This document shows positions 24,531 through 33,459 of a stretch of DNA of 64,000 nt, one piece after another. Each line of letters starts with the position of its first letter. The stretch's first letter is position 1. The notes below the pieces were generated by a model, which was not told the DNA's origin, ran no database searches, and saw only the letters and a program-made list of their open reading frames with translations. The DNA comes from Alishewanella metallidurans (lineage in GTDB: Bacteria; Pseudomonadota; Gammaproteobacteria; Enterobacterales; Alteromonadaceae): positions 1,083,929-1,147,928 of the forward strand of contig NZ_JALAHQ010000001.1 in the NCBI RefSeq assembly GCF_036983985.1, read 5' to 3'. The translations under genes and the position numbers were made by a program.

Positions 24531-25196
24531 GTGTATAAAGTTAACGAAGTTTTTGAAACCATTCAGGGCGAAGGCAGTTTTACTGGTGCGGCGTCTATTT
24601 TTATTCGCTTACAAGGTTGCCCAGTAGGCTGTAGCTGGTGTGATACCAAGCATACTTGGCCGGTTAGCGCGCAAATGCAACAACCGCTAGGCGATATTAT
24701 AATAAAAACTGCGGAAACCGAGCACTGGGCCGCGGTGTCGGCTGCGCAATTAGTTACGTTATTTAGCCAGCAAGGCTATCAAGCTAAGCATGTGGTTATT
24801 ACCGGTGGCGAACCTTGCATGTACGATTTAACCCCGCTGTGTGAATTATTACATAGCAAGGGTTACAGCACGCAAATTGAAACTAGCGGCACCTATGAGA
24901 TAAAAGCACCAGAACAAACCTGGGTAACTGTGTCGCCTAAGGTGAATATGGCCGGTGGTTATAAGGTGCTGAAAAGTGCGCTGGATCGAGCTAATGAAAT
25001 TAAACACCCGGTTGCAATGGAAAAACATATAGATGAGCTGTTGCAATTATTGCAACAAACCGATTGTGCAGGTAAGCTAATTTACTTACAACCGATTAGC
25101 CAACAACGCCGTGCCACAGAACTAGCGATAGCCATGTGTAAAAAATATAATTGGCGTTTAAGCGTGCAGGTACACAAATATTTAGGGATTAGCTAA
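24531..25196 (+). CDS. queE: 7-carboxy-7-deazaguanine synthase
   Basis: A 221-residue radical-SAM QueE. The start is GTG. The N-terminus YKVNEVFETIQGEGSFTGAA is the family signature, and the cluster-binding cysteines are in GCPVGCSWCDTKHTW (CxxxCxxC). The GGEP motif appears in VVITGGEPCMYD. It converts 6-carboxy-tetrahydropterin to 7-carboxy-7-deazaguanine, the step before QueC. queD is not in the window. The stop codon is directly followed by the ATG of the next gene. Confidence 0.95.
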   Translation: MYKVNEVFETIQGEGSFTGAASIFIRLQGCPVGCSWCDTKHTWPVSAQMQQPLGDIIIKTAETEHWAAVSAAQLVTLFSQQGYQAKHVVITGGEPCMYDLTPLCELLHSKGYSTQIETSGTYEIKAPEQTWVTVSPKVNMAGGYKVLKSALDRANEIKHPVAMEKHIDELLQLLQQTDCAGKLIYLQPISQQRRATELAIAMCKKYNWRLSVQVHKYLGIS

Positions 25197-25589
25197 ATGC
25201 AAACGGTAGCCGATTTTTTTCAGCTGTATGCCAAGATATACGTTAATTGTGAACTTGACAGCTTTAGTGAATTTATTTCGTTACCCAGCATGCTGTTGGT
25301 AGGCGATACGAAAATACTGTTTACTGACATAGATAATCTGCACCGTTATATTCTGGCAAGAATTGAAAAATACCGTAGCCTAGGTGTAGTGCATGCCGAT
25401 TTTGTATTGCAGCATCAGCTTCGCTTATCAGAGCAAATGCAATTTGCCAGTTTGTATTGGCGTTTTTATAATGCTGAAAACAAAATTATCTTCAGCTGCC
25501 ACACCTCTTACACATTACAGCGCTATAGCGAAAAGTGGCAGGTAGTGGCAATTATTTTAGATGATGAAGACGCTAACTTTGTAAAATAG
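25197..25589 (+). CDS. NTF2/SnoaL-like protein of unknown function
   Basis: A 130-residue soluble protein starting on the base after the queE stop, so translation is probably coupled. The layout fits an NTF2/SnoaL-like cone: helix (VADFFQLYAKIYVN), acidic pocket (FISLPSMLLVGDTK), a second helix (IDNLHRYILARIEKYRSLG) and antiparallel strands (FASLYWRFYNAENKIIFSCH, YTLQRYSEKWQVVAIILDD). No catalytic residues can be named. The link to queuosine synthesis is positional only. Confidence 0.7.
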   Translation: MQTVADFFQLYAKIYVNCELDSFSEFISLPSMLLVGDTKILFTDIDNLHRYILARIEKYRSLGVVHADFVLQHQLRLSEQMQFASLYWRFYNAENKIIFSCHTSYTLQRYSEKWQVVAIILDDEDANFVK

Positions 25590-25593
25590 CGGG

Positions 25594-26172
25594 CTAGGCA
25601 TAGTTGGCAAGCCACGCTTGCAAGCTATTTAGACACGGAGTGGGGGTCTGCTCTAGTGCTAGCTGCTGTTTTAGTGCAGGTTTCATCGGTAACAACTCCA
25701 AATAGCGAGACGCCAGCCACGCTGCATCACGGTATTTAGGCTCTGGATATAATGCCATTAGCTCTGGATGCTGTTGCAGTAGCTTTTCTAATTGCTTAAC
25801 CAGCGGATGATATTCATTGGCAATATCATGCATAGGCCACGTTGTTAGTACTTGGGTATCGGCAACATATAGCCCGTCCGACTCTTGCCAACGATTAGTT
25901 ATTAATACTTTTTCTACACCAATTACCGTAACGCCTAGCAAGCCGTCATCTAATTGCTCAAAATCGTCAATACGCACAGCCGTCGCCAATGACAAAATTC
26001 GTTCAGGGTGCTGCTGAGCAACATAGGGGTTAATTTGCGCGATAGCAAAATTACGCTTACCCGAACTTGCCTCGCTTATTAAACGCACATAACGGCGCTC
26101 AAATACCCGTAAACGCATACGGCCTTCAGGTAATATAAAGCTATTCAGCGGAAATAAAGCGAGTTCATTCAT
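25594..26172 (-). CDS. LON peptidase substrate-binding domain protein
   Basis: A 192-residue protein made of the LON N-terminal (LON_substr_bdg) domain alone, with no ATPase or protease domain. The start MNELALFPLNSFILPEGRMR, then LRVFERRYVRLI and FAIAQINPY are typical, and the end has EQTPTPCLNSLQAWL. Stand-alone members are widespread in proteobacteria and have no established role. They may bind unfolded peptides. It is convergent with the NTF2-like gene (4-bp gap) and divergent from rmuC. Confidence 0.9.
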   Translation of the reverse strand: MNELALFPLNSFILPEGRMRLRVFERRYVRLISEASSGKRNFAIAQINPYVAQQHPERILSLATAVRIDDFEQLDDGLLGVTVIGVEKVLITNRWQESDGLYVADTQVLTTWPMHDIANEYHPLVKQLEKLLQQHPELMALYPEPKYRDAAWLASRYLELLPMKPALKQQLALEQTPTPCLNSLQAWLANYA

Positions 26173-26248
26173 ATTGCTACAGATTAAATTGTATAGTTAC
26201 GTCTTATACGTCGCTTAGTTAATAGTGGTTTGCCCAAATAGAGGATTT

Positions 26249-27448
26249 ATGACAACAGAGTACTGGATGTATGTATTAACCGGCCTTAGTAGCCTTAGCC
26301 TAATTGTGCTGTTAATAATGCTAGTGCGTAAAGCGCCCGGCAGTGGTCTTAGTGAGCAGTTAGCGCAGCATAAATTAGAGTTGGTACAACAACAGGGACA
26401 GTTTCAGCAACAGTTATCTGAGCAGCTGCATTTACAACGCCAGCAGCTATTGCAACAACAACAAGAGCATTTGCTGCAGGTACTACAAAAAATATCGGAT
26501 ACCCAGCAAGCAGCGCGATTTGAGCTTAGTAAGAATTTACAGCAACAAGCCATAATGTTAGCCGAGCAAGTAAAACAGTTAACTCAAAGTATCGATCAAC
26601 GTTTAAAGGATATCGCCGGACAGGTAGAGAAACGTCTAAGTGATGGTTTTGAAAAAACCAATCAAACCTTTACTGATATTGTGAAACGACTCGCTCTGAT
26701 TGATGATGCGCAGAAAAAAATAACCGAGTTATCTAATAACGTGGTTAGCTTGCAAGAAGTGCTCGCCGATAAACGCTCACGCGGAGCTTTTGGTGAGGTA
26801 CAGCTAACCGCACTTATTCGCAATGTTTTGCCAGAGCAACACTTTTCATTACAACACACGCTAAGTAATGGTCGTATTGCTGACTGTATGTTGTTTTTAC
26901 CCAAACCCAGCGGCGATATTGCGATAGATGCGAAGTTTCCGTTAGAAAGCTATAAAAAAATGACCGACTTACACAGCTCAGCAGAAGAGCGAAAGCAGGC
27001 TCAGCGGCAATTTAAAATTGATATTAAAAAGCATATTAATGATATTGCCGATAAATATATTATTGCCCATGAAACTGCAGATGGTGCCATTATGTTTTTA
27101 CCTGCTGAAGCTATTTTCGCTGAGTTACATGCGTATCACCCTGATATTGTTGAAGAAGCTTATCGACGCAGAGTGTGGCTAACATCACCCACCACCTTAA
27201 TGGCAGTGCTAACAACCGCTAGAAGTGTGTTAAAAGACGATGCAACACGTCGACAAATTCATTTAATACAAGAGCATTTAATTAAACTAGCCGTTGATTT
27301 TTCCCGTTTTCGTGGCCGGTTCGATAATTTGGCCAAGCATATTGATCAGGCTGCCGTTGATGTAAAACAAATTCATACGTCAGCGGATAAAATTAGTAAC
27401 CGTTTTAGCCAAATTGAAAAAGTAGAATGGCTCGACGATGCCGAATAA
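26249..27448 (+). CDS. rmuC: DNA recombination protein RmuC
   Basis: A 399-residue RmuC. It has an N-terminal membrane anchor (MYVLTGLSSLSLIVLLIMLV), then a Gln-rich coiled coil to about residue 190. The nuclease-like domain includes SRGAFGEVQLTALIRNVLP and GDIAIDAKFPLESYKKM, the PD-(D/E)xK core, plus FLPAEAIFAEL and RRVWLTSPTTLMAVL. RmuC limits inversion-type recombination between short repeats. The ATG at 26249 with AGAGGA in front is preferred over the GTG at 26225. Confidence 0.93.
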   Translation: MTTEYWMYVLTGLSSLSLIVLLIMLVRKAPGSGLSEQLAQHKLELVQQQGQFQQQLSEQLHLQRQQLLQQQQEHLLQVLQKISDTQQAARFELSKNLQQQAIMLAEQVKQLTQSIDQRLKDIAGQVEKRLSDGFEKTNQTFTDIVKRLALIDDAQKKITELSNNVVSLQEVLADKRSRGAFGEVQLTALIRNVLPEQHFSLQHTLSNGRIADCMLFLPKPSGDIAIDAKFPLESYKKMTDLHSSAEERKQAQRQFKIDIKKHINDIADKYIIAHETADGAIMFLPAEAIFAELHAYHPDIVEEAYRRRVWLTSPTTLMAVLTTARSVLKDDATRRQIHLIQEHLIKLAVDFSRFRGRFDNLAKHIDQAAVDVKQIHTSADKISNRFSQIEKVEWLDDAE

Positions 27449-27521
27449 GCTAACTGCTTAGCATGGTGCAGTAGTAAAAGATGAGATACTAAAAAAGTAA
27501 GGCAATAAAACGGGTTTAGTA

Positions 27522-27564
27522 TTAACCGCTAACGACAAGATAAAACTTAATCGCTAGCGGTTAA
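27522..27564. terminator. Candidate stem-loop between convergent rmuC and the DUF2069 gene
   Basis: TTAACCGCT (27522-27530) pairs with AGCGGTTAA (27556-27564), with a long loop of about 25 bases. There is no clear T-run. Confidence 0.4.
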
Positions 27565-27575
27565 TATAGTGGCAA

Positions 27576-27992
27576 TTAACGGCGTGGATCATCTTTTAAT
27601 TTGGGAATTTTTAAGCCTAACTCTTGGCCACGATTTCGAGCATAATAGGTACAACCGATAAACATAGCGCAGGCTAGCACAAACTCTAACAATGCCAGCA
27701 CCTGTTGCATGCCAGTGCTTACCCACGCGTTAGTTAAACTATGTAGAAAATAAATCATCACAATAAAATTGGCCCAAGCAATAGTGTAAGCATGGCCCTT
27801 AATTATGCCATACAGCGGCAACCATAATGGCAACCAAAGTAGGGTTAATAACACATAAGCATTACCTAGCTGCGGTGGTGCAAGCAATAAAATCCAAAGT
27901 GGCTGCAGCAACCACAAACCCCAAAAGCCGATGCGGCCAATTAATAAATAACGTGCGGTTTGTAAAGCTAACGGCGTACTACTGTGTTGCAT
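27576..27992 (-). CDS. DUF2069 membrane protein
   Basis: A 138-residue inner-membrane protein with four hydrophobic segments (GRIGFWGLWLLQPLWILLLA, YVLLTLLWLPLWLPLYGI, YTIAWANFIVMIYFLHSL, ALLEFVLACAMFIGCTYYA), matching DUF2069. The ATG at 27992 lies two bases beyond the wrbA stop, with AGGTG inside the wrbA end. The arsC-wrbA-DUF2069 order is common in gammaproteobacteria. Function unknown. Confidence 0.85.
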   Translation of the reverse strand: MQHSSTPLALQTARYLLIGRIGFWGLWLLQPLWILLLAPPQLGNAYVLLTLLWLPLWLPLYGIIKGHAYTIAWANFIVMIYFLHSLTNAWVSTGMQQVLALLEFVLACAMFIGCTYYARNRGQELGLKIPKLKDDPRR

Positions 27993-27994
27993 GT

Positions 27995-28573
27995 TTAACA
28001 CCTATGTTGTTTAAGTTGCTGACTTAACGTAGCTAAGCGTTTGCCAAATGCAATAGCAAGCCGTTGTTCTTCAACACTAAGTTTATTATCAGCATTATGA
28101 CCACTAACGTGCGATGGGCCATAAGGCGTGCCGCCCGTTTTAGTTTGATGCAGTTCAGGTTCGCTATAGGGAATACCGGTTAGCAGCATACCATGGTGTA
28201 GCAAAGGCAAACTCATACTTAATAATGTGGTTTCATTGCCACCGTGCATGCTACCCGAAGACGTAAACACACCGGCTGGTTTATCTATTAACTCGCCTTT
28301 TAACCAAATGCTGGTGGTGTTATCCCAAAACGCTTTAGCGTCGGCCACCATATTACCAAAGCGTACTGGGCTGCCAAAAGCCAAACCGTCACAGCGTTGT
28401 AGTTCAGTTTGGCTAACAATAGCGTGACGGCTGGCATGCTGAGTGTCTAATGGTGGTATGCAGCGTACTAAAGCTTCAGCGCCAGCTTGTTGCACGCCAA
28501 TAGCAATTTTATCTGCCAGTGCGGCTACCGCGCCGTGACGCGAATAATAAACAACTAGAACCGTTGCGCTCAT
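27995..28573 (-). CDS. wrbA: WrbA-like NAD(P)H:quinone oxidoreductase
   Basis: A 192-residue flavodoxin-fold protein. The FMN phosphate loop is in VLVVYYSRHGAVAALADKIA. GSPVRFGNMVADAKAFWDNT and VFTSSGSMHGGNETTLLSM are WrbA motifs, and GTPYGPSHVSG follows. It reduces quinones by two electrons with FMN. It overlaps the arsC stop as ATGA and is followed by the DUF2069 gene. Confidence 0.92.
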   Translation of the reverse strand: MSATVLVVYYSRHGAVAALADKIAIGVQQAGAEALVRCIPPLDTQHASRHAIVSQTELQRCDGLAFGSPVRFGNMVADAKAFWDNTTSIWLKGELIDKPAGVFTSSGSMHGGNETTLLSMSLPLLHHGMLLTGIPYSEPELHQTKTGGTPYGPSHVSGHNADNKLSVEEQRLAIAFGKRLATLSQQLKQHRC

Positions 28574-28917
28574 GGCAGGAGCGTCAGTACATTGCTTGCC
28601 GGTCGGCCAATAACGGCTTTATTACCGCAGACGACAATAGGGCGCTCAATGAGTTTTGGCTGAGCAACCATGGCGGCAATCAATTGTGCGTCCGTTAGGC
28701 TGGTGTCGGCTAAACCTAATTGCTGATACTCATCTTCTTTATTGCGTATTAGTTGCCGTGCGCTAATACCCAGTTTAGCTAAGATCTGCTGTAATTCTGC
28801 GGCAGAAGGTGGTGATTTAAGATATTCGATAATCTCAATCTGCTGGCTATGTTGTTGTAATAACTCAAGCGTCTCGCGGCTCTTGGAGCAGCGCGGGTTA
28901 TGATAAATGGTAAACAT
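28570..28917 (-). CDS. arsC: Arsenate reductase (glutaredoxin type)
   Basis: A 115-residue ArsC. MFTIYHNPRCSKSRETLELL holds the catalytic cysteine, then IEIIEYLKSPPSAAEL and LIRNKEDEY, and the C-terminal LIERPIVVCGNKAVIGRP contains the conserved arginines. It reduces arsenate with glutaredoxin and glutathione. It could also act as a general thiol protein. It is first in an operon with wrbA and the DUF2069 gene. Confidence 0.9.
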   Translation of the reverse strand: MFTIYHNPRCSKSRETLELLQQHSQQIEIIEYLKSPPSAAELQQILAKLGISARQLIRNKEDEYQQLGLADTSLTDAQLIAAMVAQPKLIERPIVVCGNKAVIGRPASNVLTLLP

Positions 28918-28938
28918 AAAATATCCTGTATAAAGATG

Positions 28939-30387
28939 TTACATACGGCGCAAACGGTCAAATTCGGTTTGTAATTGACGTTTTTTCGCTTCTAAGCGGC
29001 GGTTTTCCAGCTTTTCTTCTGTTTTTAAATGATTAAGTGCTTCGTTAATATCATCAATTGCGCGTGGGTAATTGGCATATTGATAATTTAAATCAGCTCT
29101 CGCTTCATAAAACTTGGCCATATCACCTGCTGCTTTATAAGCGTCGGCCAACAAGCCATACGCCAGTACGTTATCACTTTTATAAAACAACAAGCTTTTT
29201 AGTAAATGAATGGCTAGGCGATGAGCGCCCGAAACCAGTGCGACGTTGGCATAGTTTAATGTGACGACCTGATTGTTAGGTCGCAGCAAGTATTGCTGTT
29301 CTAGTAACTCTAAACAGCGTTGATACTCTTTTTGTCCAAGTAGAATATCGGTATAAACATCCATGTAATATAAATTATGTTCATCAGTTTCTAACAGCTT
29401 TTCTATTAATTTGCGCGCCGGATCTAGGCTACCGTTATCCAACAATGCTATAGCTAAGCCGTACTGATTCGCTTTAGTGTTACCGCTAGGTTCAGTAAGT
29501 TTTTTTCTGAAAACGATTTCAGCATCTGCTTTATCGTAATGGTAGCGCGCCAGAACCCGAGCTTTGCTTAGGGTAAAGTCTTGACTATCTGGAATAAAAC
29601 GTTGTGGAAACTGTTCTGCACGAAGGCGAGTATCACTAACTCGGCTTTGCGATAATGGGTGAGTTTGGAGAAAAGATAATTGCTGGTTTAAAAACCGGCT
29701 TTGTTCCGTTAGCTTCCGAAAAAAGTTAGGCACGGCATAAGGGTCAAAACCGGCTTCGACCATAATGGTCATGCCAATACGGTCGGCTTCTTGCTCATTA
29801 CCGCGGGTAAAGTTAATGGCACTTTGTGCTGAAGCGCCCTGGGTTGCCATTAACGCCGCCATGCCAGCTTCTGGGTTTACCGTGGCTAAAATAATGGCGC
29901 CCAACATGCCAGCTAAGGTTATTGGTGCTTGTTGGTTTCGGGCCTCAAAAAAGCGGGCAATATGACGTTGTGTAACGTGGGCTATTTCGTGCGCCATTAC
30001 TGAGGCAAATTCACTTTCACTGTCGGCAATCGCCAGTGTGCCGGTGTGAGAGGTGATATTTCCGCCAAGCGTAGCGAAAGCATTAATATTTTTGTCATTA
30101 ACCCAGTGAAATTTAAATGGAAATTTAACGTCGTTGGCCCGCGATACTAAGCGATTACCTATAGCGTTAATATATTCATCTAATAGCGGATCGTAAACCA
30201 TAGGCAGGCTGCCGCGAGTTTCGCGCGCCATCACATCGCCGAGTTGTTTTTCTTTTTCCGTACTAATGGTGCTAAATGCGTTACCACCTAAATCCGGCAA
30301 GTCTGCTTTTGTCTGCCCCGAAAGTGGCAGCGTTAATGCTACTATTACGCATAATAAAGTGGGCTTAGTTACTACAGTGAAAGTCAT
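28939..30387 (-). CDS. bepA: Periplasmic M48 metallopeptidase with TPR (BepA-like)
   Basis: A 482-residue protein with a signal peptide (TLLCVIVALTLPLSGQTKA). The M48 domain (about 45-260) has the zinc motif MAHEIAHVTQRHIARFFEA (HExxH) and NEQEADRIGMTIM with the third ligand. TPR helices fill about residues 300-460. It matches BepA (YfgC), which assists LptD assembly and degrades misassembled outer-membrane proteins. It is 21 bp upstream of arsC on the same strand and may be co-transcribed. Confidence 0.92.
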   Translation of the reverse strand: MTFTVVTKPTLLCVIVALTLPLSGQTKADLPDLGGNAFSTISTEKEKQLGDVMARETRGSLPMVYDPLLDEYINAIGNRLVSRANDVKFPFKFHWVNDKNINAFATLGGNITSHTGTLAIADSESEFASVMAHEIAHVTQRHIARFFEARNQQAPITLAGMLGAIILATVNPEAGMAALMATQGASAQSAINFTRGNEQEADRIGMTIMVEAGFDPYAVPNFFRKLTEQSRFLNQQLSFLQTHPLSQSRVSDTRLRAEQFPQRFIPDSQDFTLSKARVLARYHYDKADAEIVFRKKLTEPSGNTKANQYGLAIALLDNGSLDPARKLIEKLLETDEHNLYYMDVYTDILLGQKEYQRCLELLEQQYLLRPNNQVVTLNYANVALVSGAHRLAIHLLKSLLFYKSDNVLAYGLLADAYKAAGDMAKFYEARADLNYQYANYPRAIDDINEALNHLKTEEKLENRRLEAKKRQLQTEFDRLRRM

Positions 30388-30593
30388 GTGAAAAACACCT
30401 GCCCTGTTGTCGAGTCAATGTCATAATGCTGAGTTTGTCTGGATTTTTATTAATTAGTTCCAGTTATCCAAGCCGTTAATTTAACATATATTTACCGGTA
30501 ACAGTCGGTTTAGTATCAAATACGCTATTTTGTTCGGTATACTCAAAAACGCTAAGGTATTTTCGCCGTATTGTCTGGTGCTGGAGTCTTAAT

Positions 30594-31664
30594 ATGCTGG
30601 GTTGGTTAAAAAAATGGTATGCCAATAAGTTTTCAGATCCGCAAGTCGTCACCTTATTTTTGTTATTACTAATTGGTTTTATGGCTATTTATTGGCTAAG
30701 CGGCATTTTGGCGCCAGTGCTTGTGGCTATTGCCTTTGCGTATTTGCTTGAGTGGCCAGTTGTGAGGTTATCTAGGCTAGGTTTGTCACGGTCAATTGCA
30801 ACCATTAGTGTTGTCGCGGGTTTTGTTGGTTTAGCCATATTAACCCTAATGTGGATTATTCCTATTGTTTGGTATCAAGGACGTAACCTATTACGTGATT
30901 TACCGTTAATGATCGAACAGGGTAGAAGCTATCTGCTTGAATTGCCTGAATCTTTCCCAGGTATGGTTAGCGTAGAACAAATCAATATTTTAATACATTC
31001 CGTTGATGAGCGGCTGATGGTATTTGGCCGCGATATGCTGCAATTATCGTTAACCTCTATTGTCGATTTGGCGGCGTTACTGATTTACTTAGTATTAGTG
31101 CCCATGATGGTATTTTTTATGCTTAAAGATAAGTCGCAGCTTACTGCTAGTTTTGTGCAGATACTACCAACCGAGCGCAAGCTAATTAGCCAAGTATGGC
31201 AAGAAATGAACGGCCAGATTATGAATTATATTCGTGGCAAAATTCTGGAAATTCTAATTGTTGGTTCAGTAAGTTATGCTGCCTTTGCCATTTTTGGTTT
31301 AAATTATCCGTTGCTGTTAGGCGTGCTAGTGGGGTTGTCAGTGCTTATTCCATATATTGGTGCCGCAGCGGTAACGATACCGGTAGCGCTAGTTGCATTT
31401 TTTCAATGGGGCCCCACCGCAGAGTTTGGCTACCTGATGTTAGTGTATGGCATTATTCAAGCTTTAGATGGCAACTTGTTAGTACCGGTGTTGTTTTCTG
31501 AAGCCGTAGATTTAAATCCGGTGTTTATTATTATTGCTGTATTATTTTTCGGTGGCTTGTTTGGTTTCTGGGGAATATTTTTCGCTATTCCTTTGGCGTC
31601 GCTAGTAAAAGCCACTATAAATGCCTGGTCGACCAGAGTTTATCCGCAAATTGAAACGATTTAA
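30594..31664 (+). CDS. perM: AI-2E/PerM family membrane transporter
   Basis: A 356-residue inner-membrane protein with about eight transmembrane segments. The pattern GILAPVLVAIAFAYLLEWPV, VPMMVFFMLKDK, YIRGKILEILIVG and PYIGAAAVTIPVALVA is typical of the AI-2E family (UPF0118), which includes PerM and TqsA. Some members export AI-2 or move Na+. The substrate here is unknown. In E. coli perM neighbours yfgC (bepA), as here. ATG preceded by GGAG. Confidence 0.88.
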   Translation: MLGWLKKWYANKFSDPQVVTLFLLLLIGFMAIYWLSGILAPVLVAIAFAYLLEWPVVRLSRLGLSRSIATISVVAGFVGLAILTLMWIIPIVWYQGRNLLRDLPLMIEQGRSYLLELPESFPGMVSVEQINILIHSVDERLMVFGRDMLQLSLTSIVDLAALLIYLVLVPMMVFFMLKDKSQLTASFVQILPTERKLISQVWQEMNGQIMNYIRGKILEILIVGSVSYAAFAIFGLNYPLLLGVLVGLSVLIPYIGAAAVTIPVALVAFFQWGPTAEFGYLMLVYGIIQALDGNLLVPVLFSEAVDLNPVFIIIAVLFFGGLFGFWGIFFAIPLASLVKATINAWSTRVYPQIETI

Positions 31665-31670
31665 TAGTGT

Positions 31671-31737
31671 AATAAACCGGTGAGCTCATTTTACACACTG
31701 GCTTATCGCAAACTGGTTTATTAGGCACCGGTTTATT
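31671..31737. repeat. Perfect 12-bp inverted repeat between convergent genes
   Basis: AATAAACCGGTG (31671-31682) is matched inverted by CACCGGTTTATT (31726-31737), with a second partial copy, AACTGGTTTATTA, between. It lies between the perM and dehydrogenase 3' ends and may act as a two-way terminator. Confidence 0.5.
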
Positions 31738-31769
31738 AATACGCTATTGCATTTATGTTTGGTTATATT

Positions 31770-32885
31770 TTATTTAGAGGCGGGTCGTAAACGAATTAAC
31801 TGGCCATTATTGCTGTCAGTTAACAGGTAAATTGAGCCATCGGGGCCTTGTGTTACATCGCGGATCCGTTGGCCAATCATAATACGCTCTTCATGAGTAA
31901 CTTTATTATTGTTCAGTTCTAAGCGCACTAACAGACCAAATTTTAATGAGCCAAGTAAAAGGTTATTTTGCCATTGGCTAAATAGCTCTGCGGTATAAAA
32001 TAACATGCCACTGGGTGCAATAGATGGGGTCCAGTAATGCAAAGGCTGCTCGAAGCCATCTTGTGTGGTTTTACCAATAACACCACCGCCATATTCTTCA
32101 CCGTAAGTAATAACGGGCCAACCATAATTTTTACCTGATAGCGCAATATTAATTTCATCACCACCTTGTGGCCCATGTTCATGGGTCCAAAGTTGACCAG
32201 TCACTGGGTGCAAAGCCGCACCTTGTATATTGCGATGACCATACGACCAAATTTCAGCTTTAACATCGGCTTGATGTAAAAAAGGATTATCGTTAGCCGC
32301 TGTACCATCGGTATTGATATGGATAACTTTACCAAGATGATTATCTAGTTTTTGTGCCTGATGCCGTTCACTACCACGATCGCCTGTGGTAATAAACAAA
32401 TTACCGTTCCTGTCTAATACCAAGCGGCTACCAAAGTGATGACGGCTGTCATATTTAGGTGATTGGCTAAAAATAACTTTAACATTGCTTAGTTGATTAT
32501 TATTTAATGTAGCTGAAGCCACTGCGGTGCTGTTGCCTTTTAGGCCCGGTTCACTATAGCTAAAGTAAATTTGCTTACTGCTGGTATAATCAGCGGCTAA
32601 AATGACATCTAATAATCCGCCTTGGCCTCTAGCATCAATGCTGGGTAGCCCTGTAATTGAGATGCGGGTTTTACCGTCTGCGCTTAGTTTTAGTAAATCA
32701 CCATTGCGCTCGGTAACCAACATCTCGCCATCAGGTAAAAACGCTAAGCTCCAAGGATGATTTAAGCCTTCGGTTACGGTGTAAAGTTCCAGTGTCACTT
32801 TTTCGCTAACTAGCGACGTTGATGCTGCTTGAGCAGACAGTGCAAAAGTGACGACAATTAAACTAGAAAATAAACGTTTTAGCAT
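31770..32885 (-). CDS. PQQ-dependent sugar dehydrogenase (soluble, beta-propeller)
   Basis: A 371-residue secreted protein. The signal is MLKRLFSSLIVVTFALSAQA and the ATG at 32885 has GGAG upstream. It shows the glucose/sorbosone dehydrogenase (GSDH/Asd) pattern: LNHPWSLAFLPDGEMLVTER, RGQGGLLDVILA, HHFGSRLVLDRNGNLFITTG, GHRNIQGAALHPVTGQLW, EHGPQGGDEIN and NYGWPVITYGEEY. These carry the general-base His and Arg residues for PQQ-linked oxidation. It probably oxidises aldoses in the periplasm. No PQQ synthesis genes are nearby. Confidence 0.92.
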   Translation of the reverse strand: MLKRLFSSLIVVTFALSAQAASTSLVSEKVTLELYTVTEGLNHPWSLAFLPDGEMLVTERNGDLLKLSADGKTRISITGLPSIDARGQGGLLDVILAADYTSSKQIYFSYSEPGLKGNSTAVASATLNNNQLSNVKVIFSQSPKYDSRHHFGSRLVLDRNGNLFITTGDRGSERHQAQKLDNHLGKVIHINTDGTAANDNPFLHQADVKAEIWSYGHRNIQGAALHPVTGQLWTHEHGPQGGDEINIALSGKNYGWPVITYGEEYGGGVIGKTTQDGFEQPLHYWTPSIAPSGMLFYTAELFSQWQNNLLLGSLKFGLLVRLELNNNKVTHEERIMIGQRIRDVTQGPDGSIYLLTDSNNGQLIRLRPASK

Positions 32886-32982
32886 GTCTAACTCCAGCAA
32901 GGGTAACGGCACATTGTTTTAATGTTGCGCGTTAAGATAAACGCCAAAACATTAAGCTTGTGACAATGAATGTGGCATAAAT

Positions 32983-33447
32983 TTATGCTAAATAATCTAG
33001 TACGACTTGGTGGTGATCTTTAGTTTTAAATTTATCGAACACTTTCTCTACTTTGCCATCCTGGGCAATAAGAAAACTAACGCGGTGCAAGCCGTCGTAA
33101 GTTTTACCCATAAATTTCTTTTCACCCCAAACGCCAAAAGCATCGGCTACGTTATGATCTTCATCTGACAACAGCGTGAAGTTTAAGTTATCGCGTTCAG
33201 CGAATTTTGCTAGCCGTGCGGGTGCATCAATGCTTATGCCTACTACTGTTACGCCCTTACTTGTTAACTCCTGCATACTGTCGCGTAAACCGCCAGCTTG
33301 AACGGTGCAACCTGGCGTCATGGCTTTAGGGTAGAAATACACTAGCACGCGGTTTTGCTGTAATAGCGTGCTTAACTGGATCTGCTTATTATGCTGATCA
33401 GTTAACGTAAAATTGGGTGCTAAAGTGCCGGCGGTAAGATATTGCAT
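32983..33447 (-). CDS. bcp: Thiol peroxidase of the BCP/PrxQ family
   Basis: A 154-residue peroxiredoxin. The peroxidatic cysteine is C47 in YPKAMTPGCTVQAGGLRD. In E. coli Bcp a resolving cysteine lies five residues later, but here that position is glycine (G52), so it should act as a 1-Cys enzyme or use another thiol. It reduces H2O2 and lipid hydroperoxides. It follows gcvR on the minus strand (12 bp), the conserved gcvR-bcp order. AAGGA precedes the ATG. Confidence 0.93.
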   Translation of the reverse strand: MQYLTAGTLAPNFTLTDQHNKQIQLSTLLQQNRVLVYFYPKAMTPGCTVQAGGLRDSMQELTSKGVTVVGISIDAPARLAKFAERDNLNFTLLSDEDHNVADAFGVWGEKKFMGKTYDGLHRVSFLIAQDGKVEKVFDKFKTKDHHQVVLDYLA

Positions 33448-33459
33448 AGTAAATCCTTA

